Shown here: piece by piece, positions 41,016 through 46,972 of the stretch
How positions within the stretch are numbered: position 1 is the first letter of the stretch
How the letters are laid out: the number at the start of each line of letters is the position of its first letter
Origin: Corynebacterium marinum DSM 44953
GTDB taxonomy: Bacteria; Actinomycetota; Actinomycetes; Mycobacteriales; Mycobacteriaceae
DNA length: 64,000 nt
Direction: 5' to 3'
Assembly (NCBI RefSeq): GCF_000835165.1
Contig: NZ_CP007790.1
Location: forward strand, 1,240,001-1,304,000
Notes under the pieces: generated by a model
Database searches by the model: none
Told to the model about the DNA's origin: nothing
Seen by the model: the letters and a program-made list of their open reading frames with translations, nothing else
Position numbers and translations under genes: made by a program

Positions 41016-41560
41016 TCCCTGTCCCCCGGCTTTCCGCCGAAGTCCTCGGGGCGGATGTCGCGGGTCCATTCCTCGATCTCTGATTCGTCGATGACCTCGC
41101 CGGCGGGCTCGCCGGAACGCGGGGCCTCCGGGTCGACGAAGCTGCCGTAGCTGGTGGCGGAGCGGCCGGCGTTGGTGGCCTCGAAGCTGCGGACGCCGAA
41201 GTTCTCGATGGAACCGATCAGCTTCGCGGCGAGCATCCTGCGCGCGAGGGAACGGGTCGGCGGGAAGATGAGCAACAGGCCCACCACGGAGGAGGCGATG
41301 CCGGGGGTGCCGGCCAGGATGGCGCCGGCGGTGAGCAGGCCGTAGTCGCCTGCCAGGCGCCCGGCGCTGATCCGCTGGGCGGCGGCGAGCCGGCCGACGC
41401 GCTGCATCTCCACTCCGGCGCTGACCAGCCCGAGGGCCATGAGGACGAACAGCAGGAGCAGGGCCCAGCCGACGCCGAGCCAGGAGGCCACAGCCCAGAA
41501 GGTGAGGGCCTCGATGAGGAGGACGGGAACGATTGCGAAGATCAACGGCACGTCTGCCAC
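41012..41560 (-). CDS. fxsA: FxsA-family membrane protein
   Basis: A 182-residue FxsA protein with hydrophobic segments at about residues 5-50 and 70-100. The conserved LTAGAILAGTPGIASSVVGLLLIFPPTR is spread over the second. A hydrophilic, acidic C-terminal tail of about 60 residues follows. In E. coli FxsA counters phage T7 exclusion by F; its normal role is unknown. The GTG start lies 1 nt after the TAG stop of the lipase gene and its stop overlaps lnt, so lipase-fxsA-lnt-ppm1 form one operon. Confidence 0.88.
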   Translation of the reverse strand: MADVPLIFAIVPVLLIEALTFWAVASWLGVGWALLLLFVLMALGLVSAGVEMQRVGRLAAAQRISAGRLAGDYGLLTAGAILAGTPGIASSVVGLLLIFPPTRSLARRMLAAKLIGSIENFGVRSFEATNAGRSATSYGSFVDPEAPRSGEPAGEVIDESEIEEWTRDIRPEDFGGKPGDRE

Positions 41561-41561
41561 A

Positions 41562-42878
41562 CTACCTGCGCAGTTGATCGATCAACCACCCGACGTTGCC
41601 GGGCAGGCGCCGGTAATAGGGGCCGAAATGATTCGCCCCGGTCCGGCCCGGCAGCCGGGGCGTGCGGTCCTCGAGCCACGTGAGTTCGGCGCCCTGCCCG
41701 CGCCACGCGTCCCGCAGTTCGCGGACCTGCCGGGCGGGGACGACGTCATCGTGCCGGGAGCCCCACAGCAGCACCGGCACGGACGGCGCCGCAGTGCCGA
41801 GCTCGCGGCGGTCGAATTCGGCGGCGACGTGCGGGAGGTCGTCGAGAAGCTCGCCGAGGGGCACACCGGAGCGGGTCCAGCGGGATGTGCCGCGCCACCC
41901 GGAGGTGAAGACCGAGCTGACCGCGCAGGTGGTGGTATCGGCGAGGACGTGGTCCATGCCCTCCCGGGAGAGGCTGGCGAGGATCTCCGCGCGGATCTCC
42001 GGGGAGATGACCAGCAGGCCCGCGACCGCGTAGGAGAGCACGCCCGTGACCAGGGAGCCGTCGAGATGGGTGAGCACCTCGTTGAGCCGGGAGGGCGGGG
42101 CTCCCACCACCGCGGCGCGGGTCCGCACGTCGGGAGCGTAGTCGGCCCGTTCCAGTGCCATGCCCACCGCCGCCCCGCCCTGCGAGAAGCCCCACATCCC
42201 CACCGGCGTGTCCTCCGGCAGTCCGAGGGGGCGGGCGGCGCGGACGGCGTCGAGAAGCGCGCGGCCGCCGGAGGGGTGGTCGCAGTAGAGCTGCCAACCG
42301 AAGTCGGGGTCCCGCGGGTAGTCGGTGAGGACGACGTGTGCGCCGGCGGCCAGCAGCATGGTCAGGGCCGGCAACTCGTAGGAGGCGACGATGTCAAGGG
42401 GCCCGTCGAGGCTGACGCTCATCCCCACCGAGCAGCTGTAGGAGGGGTCGCAGTGCTTCGCCACGCCCTGGGTCGAGGGCGCGAAAGCGACGACCGGCCG
42501 CGGGCCGCCGCGCCAGGGCCGGCGCGAGCGGAGGAAGGCGCCGGTGGCGGTGATGGTGCGGCCGCGGGCGTCGGTGGTGACGTACTCGATGCGCCAGGCC
42601 GTCGCGGGGTTGGCGGAACCGGAGGTCCCCAGCAGACGCATGGGCGCGGAGGCCAGGAGAGTCCCCGGTTTCTCACCGATCACCCAGGTGGCGTGGTCGA
42701 AGCTGGGTTCCGTGTCCCATTCGGTGAACGACGGCCGCCGCGGGGAGCCGTCGCGGCCGGTCAACCGACGGACTGCTCCCCTGCCGACCTCGTGCGCCAG
42801 CGGTAGCCAGGCGCGCGCTGCGGCCTCGCCCACGCCGGACCGGTGGATCCGGGGGTCGTCGGCACGGTTGGTGAACAC
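41562..42878 (-). CDS. Lipase-like alpha/beta hydrolase (secretory lipase family)
   Basis: A 438-residue alpha/beta hydrolase of the LIP/secretory-lipase type found in corynebacteria and mycobacteria. The nucleophile elbow is GFSQGGAA; the acid lies probably in SRHDDVVP and the catalytic His in GANHFGPYY near the C-terminus. No obvious signal peptide is present from the chosen start, so its location is unclear. The start at GTG 42878 is set by TACAGT 7 nt upstream (leaderless). It is the first gene of the lipase-fxsA-lnt-ppm1 operon and shares a very compact divergent promoter with the CobG-like gene. Confidence 0.82.
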   Translation of the reverse strand: MFTNRADDPRIHRSGVGEAAARAWLPLAHEVGRGAVRRLTGRDGSPRRPSFTEWDTEPSFDHATWVIGEKPGTLLASAPMRLLGTSGSANPATAWRIEYVTTDARGRTITATGAFLRSRRPWRGGPRPVVAFAPSTQGVAKHCDPSYSCSVGMSVSLDGPLDIVASYELPALTMLLAAGAHVVLTDYPRDPDFGWQLYCDHPSGGRALLDAVRAARPLGLPEDTPVGMWGFSQGGAAVGMALERADYAPDVRTRAAVVGAPPSRLNEVLTHLDGSLVTGVLSYAVAGLLVISPEIRAEILASLSREGMDHVLADTTTCAVSSVFTSGWRGTSRWTRSGVPLGELLDDLPHVAAEFDRRELGTAAPSVPVLLWGSRHDDVVPARQVRELRDAWRGQGAELTWLEDRTPRLPGRTGANHFGPYYRRLPGNVGWLIDQLRR

Positions 42879-42885
42879 GCACCCC

Positions 42886-42899
42886 ACTGTAACTAGACT
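42886..42899. promoter_or_regulatory. Compact divergent promoter pair, both leaderless
   Basis: The minus-strand -10 TACAGT (42891-42886) and the plus-strand -10 TAGACT (42894-42899) stand 2 bp apart. Each lies 7-8 nt from its start codon (42878 and 42908). The two -35 regions must therefore lie inside the opposite coding regions or leaders, and the promoters cannot be occupied together. Confidence 0.65.
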
Positions 42900-42907
42900 G
42901 CTCAGTC

Positions 42908-43567
42908 GTGACCGAACTTCTCCCCGCATTCCTCGACATCGCCGTGCCCGCGGGCGTGATCGCCCCCGGCGGGTGGGAGCCGCTCGCCGCGCTCGCCGAC
43001 GAACACGCGGCCTCCCGCCTGCACCTCACCGACGCCGGTCGGCTGCGCCTCTACTCCGGGGGCCCGCTTCTCGACGCCGCCCGATCCGCCGGCATCCCCG
43101 TCGACCCGGGTGAGCTGGCCGCGCCTGTGGGCGAGATCGGGTGGCTCGCGCAGGAGGACGGGCTGGTGCACCTGGGCGCCGGGCTGCCGCTGGGTGTCCT
43201 GACCTCCCGGATGGCGCGGATGCTCGACGTGATCGAGGCGCCCGTGACCCTGTGCCGCGACCGGGTGCTGCGGATCGAGGGGCTGAGCGAATCCGTAGCC
43301 GAACAGGTCGTCCGCGTGCTGGCGCCGCAGGGGCTGATCTTCGACGTGAATTCGCCGCTGCGGACCGTCTCCGCGTGCGTGGGCGCCGCCCAGTGCTCCC
43401 TGGCGCTCTCCGACGTCCGGGGCGACGCGCTCCAGGCGGCGGCTTCCGGCGCCCTCGTGTCGGAACGCACCCACTTCGTCGGCTGCGCTCACCGGTGCGG
43501 TGCCCCGGCGCGCCCGCACACCGAGTACCTGGCCACCGGGGACGGCGAGTACGAGGTGGCGGGCTAG
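42908..43567 (+). CDS. CobG-like half protein (siroheme/[4Fe-4S] ligand domain)
   Basis: A 219-residue protein related to nitrite/sulfite reductases and precorrin-3B synthase CobG. It has the full ligand pattern C-x5-C ... C-x3-C: Cys157, Cys163, Cys193 and Cys197 in SACVGAAQC and VGCAHRCGAP. It is roughly half the length of complete CobG or NirA-type proteins, which contain two such repeats. It may be a reduced functional form or work as a dimer. No other cobalamin genes lie nearby. It starts at GTG with TAGACT 8 nt upstream (leaderless). It ends in a CTAG tetranucleotide shared with the stop of the convergent gene. Confidence 0.78.
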   Translation: MTELLPAFLDIAVPAGVIAPGGWEPLAALADEHAASRLHLTDAGRLRLYSGGPLLDAARSAGIPVDPGELAAPVGEIGWLAQEDGLVHLGAGLPLGVLTSRMARMLDVIEAPVTLCRDRVLRIEGLSESVAEQVVRVLAPQGLIFDVNSPLRTVSACVGAAQCSLALSDVRGDALQAAASGALVSERTHFVGCAHRCGAPARPHTEYLATGDGEYEVAG

Positions 43568-44295
43568 CGGGGCATGCGGCGCCAGACGGGGCGGGGGACG
43601 AGCTTCATCACCCAGGCCAGCAGGCGCAGCCGCCGGGGGATCCACAGGGTGGCGCTCCCCTTCCCGGTGCGGATCTCCGCGGCGACGGCATCCGCGACCT
43701 GCGCCGGAGTCACGGACATGGGGGCGGGCTTCATCCCCTGCGTCATGGAGCCGATGACGAACCCGGGGCGGGCGGTGATCAGGCGCAGCGGTGTGCCGTG
43801 CAGGCGGTCGGCCAGTCCCTGGCAGAAAGCGTCCAGCCCGGCCTTGGTGGAGCCGTAGACGTAGTTGGCCCGGCGCGCCCGCCAGCCGGCGATGGAGGAG
43901 AAGGCGACGATCTCCCCGTGCGGCATGGTGTCGGCCAGGACGGTGAGCATGCTCACCTGGCTGGTGTAGTCGATGGTGGCGATCTCGGCGGCGTGGGCCT
44001 CGTCCTTCTCGGCGCGGGCCTGGTCGCCGAGGATGCCGAAGGCGAGGACCGCGGTGGACACTCCCCCGGCCAGTTCCTGCGCCCGCTCGACCAGCTCCCG
44101 GTGCGAGGCAAGGTCGGCCGCCTCGAAGGCGAGGGTGTGGACGGCGGTGGCGCCGGCGGCCCGGAGGCGGGCGGCGACGTCGGCAAGAGAGTCCGCGCGG
44201 CGGGCGGCGAGCACGACGGGGCGCCCGGAACACAGCCGTGCGGCGAGCTCTCCGCCGATGTCCGAGTGTCCGCCGAGGAGCAGGAGTGCGTTCAT
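43564..44295 (-). CDS. Short-chain dehydrogenase/reductase (DprE2-like)
   Basis: A 243-residue SDR. The cofactor motif is LGGHSDIGGELA near residue 8, the catalytic Ser lies in VAFSSIAGW and the Tyr/Lys in YVYGSTKAGLD. The C-terminus (RRLRLLAWVMKLVPRPVWRRMP) is amphipathic and basic, typical of DprE2-type enzymes that reduce the keto sugar of decaprenyl-phosphoryl-ribose on the way to arabinan. No dprE1 lies next to it, so it may be a paralogue with another substrate. The stop overlaps that of the CobG-like gene (CTAG). It lies 5 nt downstream of ygiD. Confidence 0.82.
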   Translation of the reverse strand: MNALLLLGGHSDIGGELAARLCSGRPVVLAARRADSLADVAARLRAAGATAVHTLAFEAADLASHRELVERAQELAGGVSTAVLAFGILGDQARAEKDEAHAAEIATIDYTSQVSMLTVLADTMPHGEIVAFSSIAGWRARRANYVYGSTKAGLDAFCQGLADRLHGTPLRLITARPGFVIGSMTQGMKPAPMSVTPAQVADAVAAEIRTGKGSATLWIPRRLRLLAWVMKLVPRPVWRRMPR

Positions 44296-44300
44296 GCCCT

Positions 44301-45089
44301 CTAGGATGCCACCCGGTATCCCGTCATGGAGAGCGAGCCCATGGTGCGCTGCTCGTTGAACACGTCGACCTGGCTACCGCCGATTGCGGTGGTGACGCCG
44401 GCGATGTAGGCCAGGGGCAGGAAGTGGTCCGGTGTGGGGACCGAGCGGGTGTAGCCCTCGTGGTCGCGCAGTGCCTCGAGGCGGTCCGGGTCGCCGAGCA
44501 TGATGTCGCGGGCGGCCTCGTCGAAGGAGTCGGCCCAGCCGAAGCCGGTGTCGCCGGCGTGCCACTGCACCAGGGAGAGGTTGTGGACGACGTTGCCGGA
44601 GCCGACGATGAGGACGTTGTGATCGGTGGCGAGCTTCGCCAGCCGGGAACCGAGGGCGACGTGCTCGTGCAGGGGCTTGGAGGCGTCGATGGACAGCTGC
44701 ACGACGGGGATCTTGGCTTCCGGGAACATGTGCTTGAGCACGGACCAGGTGCCGTGGTCGAGGCCCCAGTCATGGTCGTTCTGCACGAGCGTGGGCTTGG
44801 CGATGTCTCGCACCAGCTCGGCGACCTCGGGGTCGCCCGGGGCGTTGTACTGGACGGCGTTGAGCTCCGGGGGGAAGCCCCAGAAGTCGTGGATGGTGCG
44901 CGGGTTGGTCATCGCGGTGACTCCGGTGCCCTTGGTGTACCAGTGGGCGGAGACGGCGAGGATCGCCCGGGGGGCGGCCTGACTGACCTCCTGGCCTAAC
45001 TTCGACCAGGTGCGCGTGTAGTCGTTGTCCTCGATGGCGTTCATGGGGGTGCCGTGTCCGACGAACAGGGCGCGGGTGGTGCCGCTCAT
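44301..45089 (-). CDS. ygiD: LigB-family extradiol dioxygenase (YgiD/4,5-DOPA type)
   Basis: A 262-residue class III extradiol ring-cleavage dioxygenase of the YgiD group, known to cleave L-DOPA in E. coli; the natural substrate here is uncertain. Metal and acid-base histidines appear in FVGHGTPMNAIEDN (residue 12), VSAHWYTKGT (about 48), DHDWGLDHGTWSVLKHMFP (about 115) and SGNVVHNL. It is the middle gene of a minus-strand series pepQ - ygiD - SDR with 4-5 nt gaps, so the three are likely co-transcribed. Confidence 0.9.
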   Translation of the reverse strand: MSGTTRALFVGHGTPMNAIEDNDYTRTWSKLGQEVSQAAPRAILAVSAHWYTKGTGVTAMTNPRTIHDFWGFPPELNAVQYNAPGDPEVAELVRDIAKPTLVQNDHDWGLDHGTWSVLKHMFPEAKIPVVQLSIDASKPLHEHVALGSRLAKLATDHNVLIVGSGNVVHNLSLVQWHAGDTGFGWADSFDEAARDIMLGDPDRLEALRDHEGYTRSVPTPDHFLPLAYIAGVTTAIGGSQVDVFNEQRTMGSLSMTGYRVAS

Positions 45090-45093
45090 GGGG

Positions 45094-46209
45094 TTACCTC
45101 AGATCTCGTTGGTGACGTGTCAGCAATTCTACACCGTTGTCCGTCACCACGGCAATATCCTCCAGCCTCATTCCCCAGTGGCCGGGCAGATAGATCCCCG
45201 GTTCGATGGAGAAGCACATCCCCGGTTCCAGGACCAGGCCGTTGCCGGCCATGATGTAGGGCTCCTCGTGCGTGGACAGCCCGATGCCGTGGCCGGTGCG
45301 GTGGATGAAGTACTCCCCGTACCCGGCCTGCGTGATCACGTCACGGGCGGCGCGGTCCACCGATTCAGCTGTCACACCCGGGCGGGCCTGCGCCACAGCG
45401 GCCGCATGCGCCCGGTGGAGAACCCCGTAGGCGGCCACCGCGTCCGGGGCCGCATGTTCCAGACCACCGACGACATAGGTGCGGGTCGAGTCCGAGTGGT
45501 AGCCGGGACCCCGGGTGCCGCCGAGGTCCACCACCACGATGTCCCCGGTCCCCAGCACCCGGCCGGAGTGGCTGTGGTGCGGGTTCGCCCCGTTGGGGCC
45601 GGAGCCGACTATGACGAAGTCCACCTGGTCGTGCTCCTTGAGGATCAGCGCGTGCAGGTCCGCGGCCACCTGCGCCTCCGTGCGCCCGGCGCGCAACAGC
45701 CCGGGCACCCGCTCATGCACCCGGTCGATCGCGGCGGCCGCCAGGTGGAGCTGCTCCACTTCCGCGAGGTCCTTGCGCATGAACAACTCCTTGAGCGTGG
45801 TCGCCGCCGCCACCGTCTCCCGCCCTACCAGCTTCCGCTGCAGGTCGAGCACGTGCAGGGTGGTCAGAGAGGAGCCCAAGGCCACCGCGCCGGTCTCCCC
45901 CAGTGCGGCCACGGCCAGCGCGTGCGGGTCCTGCCCGTCGGTCCACCCGCGGACCTGAACGTCGAGCTCGGGGACGGCGGAGTGCGCGACATCGCCGACA
46001 TCAGTCACCGGCACGAGGAGCACCGGCCTGCCGTCCGCGGGGACCACGACCGCGGTGAATCGTTCGTGTGAACTCAGCCAGGAACCGGTCAGGTACGCCA
46101 GTTCGGGGCCCGTCCCGATGATCAGCCCCGCCAGCCCCCGGACCCGGCACAGGCGGGCGGCTTCCTCGAGGCGGCGGGCGTAGACGGTGGAGTCGAAGAG
46201 TTCAGCCAT
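45094..46209 (-). CDS. pepQ: M24-family Xaa-Pro aminopeptidase/dipeptidase
   Basis: A 371-residue cytoplasmic metallopeptidase of the pita-bread fold. The N-terminal creatinase-like domain spans residues 1-130. The catalytic domain has both metal-bridging aspartates (VDLGGTRGPGYHSDSTRTY), the metal His in TGHGIGLSTHEEP, and two glutamates (SIEPGIYLPGHWGMRLED). It removes residues in front of proline. The start ATG at 46209 has TAGGAT 7 nt upstream, so the mRNA is probably leaderless; an ATG 9 nt further up falls inside that -10 region. It diverges from the protease gene by 35 bp. Confidence 0.92.
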   Translation of the reverse strand: MAELFDSTVYARRLEEAARLCRVRGLAGLIIGTGPELAYLTGSWLSSHERFTAVVVPADGRPVLLVPVTDVGDVAHSAVPELDVQVRGWTDGQDPHALAVAALGETGAVALGSSLTTLHVLDLQRKLVGRETVAAATTLKELFMRKDLAEVEQLHLAAAAIDRVHERVPGLLRAGRTEAQVAADLHALILKEHDQVDFVIVGSGPNGANPHHSHSGRVLGTGDIVVVDLGGTRGPGYHSDSTRTYVVGGLEHAAPDAVAAYGVLHRAHAAAVAQARPGVTAESVDRAARDVITQAGYGEYFIHRTGHGIGLSTHEEPYIMAGNGLVLEPGMCFSIEPGIYLPGHWGMRLEDIAVVTDNGVELLTRHQRDLR

Positions 46210-46216
46210 GCCGACC

Positions 46217-46236
46217 ATCCTAAGCGCCGCTACCCT
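46217..46236. promoter_or_regulatory. Second compact divergent promoter pair, both leaderless
   Basis: The minus-strand -10 TAGGAT (46222-46217) is 7 nt before pepQ. The plus-strand TACCCT (46231-46236) is 8 nt before the protease gene. The start codons are only 35 bp apart. The plus-strand element is the weaker. Confidence 0.55.
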
Positions 46237-46244
46237 GGGGCGGC

Positions 46245-46856
46245 GTGTCCTCCTCCACCACCCTGCGACTGAAGTCCGGCCGTTCCTACTGCTCCGGCGT
46301 GCTCATCAGCCCGGACCTGGAGGCCGCCGTCCACACCCGCACCGACCTGGTCCTCAGCTGCTCCCACTTCCTGCGCGGACGCAGCGGCCCGATCTTCGTC
46401 AGCGGCGCGTGGTTCCCCGCGAAGGTCCTCGGCGCGGTCCGCATCCCCCGCACGGACATCGCGGTCCTGCGTCTGGACACCCCGTCCCCGCCCAAGGACC
46501 TGCTCCGCTTGTCGACGTCCCCCGCCCCCTTCCTCGCCCCCACCGTCACCGAGGGCTTCGGCGGCGGTCTGCGCCGCCCCGGACAGCGGGTCGGCCGGGT
46601 CATCGCCCGCTCCCCCATCGCCGTCGGGCGCAATGTGCGCACCTTCGTCACCTCCGCGGCGATCCTCCACAACAATCCCAAGGCCATCAAGGGCGATTCC
46701 GGCGGACCCGTGATCGTCAACGGGGAGATCGCCGCAGTCCAGTCCATGGTCACCGACCCCCTGGGCATGAACACCGGCATCGCCACCGTCGCGCAGGTCG
46801 CCCCGCACCGGGGCGCCATCGCCGCGGCCGTGGCTGCCCTGCAGCAGGCGTACTGA
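46245..46856 (+). CDS. Trypsin-like serine protease without signal peptide
   Basis: A 203-residue S1-fold protease with a complete triad in the right order: His41 (LSCSHFL), Asp71 (RTDIAVL) and Ser152 (GDSGGPV). The N-terminus MSSSTTLRLKSGRSYCSGVLIS goes straight into the first barrel strands, with no signal peptide, pro-region or membrane helix. It should therefore be cytoplasmic unless a start further upstream is used. A trypsin-like protease kept in the cytosol is unusual and suggests a specific substrate. GTG start, leaderless by TACCCT. It converges on helY with a large hairpin between. Confidence 0.85.
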   Translation: MSSSTTLRLKSGRSYCSGVLISPDLEAAVHTRTDLVLSCSHFLRGRSGPIFVSGAWFPAKVLGAVRIPRTDIAVLRLDTPSPPKDLLRLSTSPAPFLAPTVTEGFGGGLRRPGQRVGRVIARSPIAVGRNVRTFVTSAAILHNNPKAIKGDSGGPVIVNGEIAAVQSMVTDPLGMNTGIATVAQVAPHRGAIAAAVAALQQAY

Positions 46857-46870
46857 AGTGCCGCTCTCCC

Positions 46871-46955
46871 CTTCTGAATGGAAAAACCCGCAATCAGCCG
46901 GGTTTCCGGCCTGCACCCCGAAAGGAGCCACTGCTTGCGGGTTCCTCCTTTCAGA
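46871..46955. terminator. Large imperfect hairpin between convergent protease and helY genes
   Basis: Arms of about 22 nt (46871-46893 and 46935-46955) share AACCCGCAA/TTGCGGGTT and flanking partly paired bases. A smaller stem AAACCC/GGGTTT is nested at the left arm. Its place between two converging genes fits a two-way terminator. Confidence 0.6.
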
Positions 46956-46972
46956 GTGCGCCAACAGGCGAA

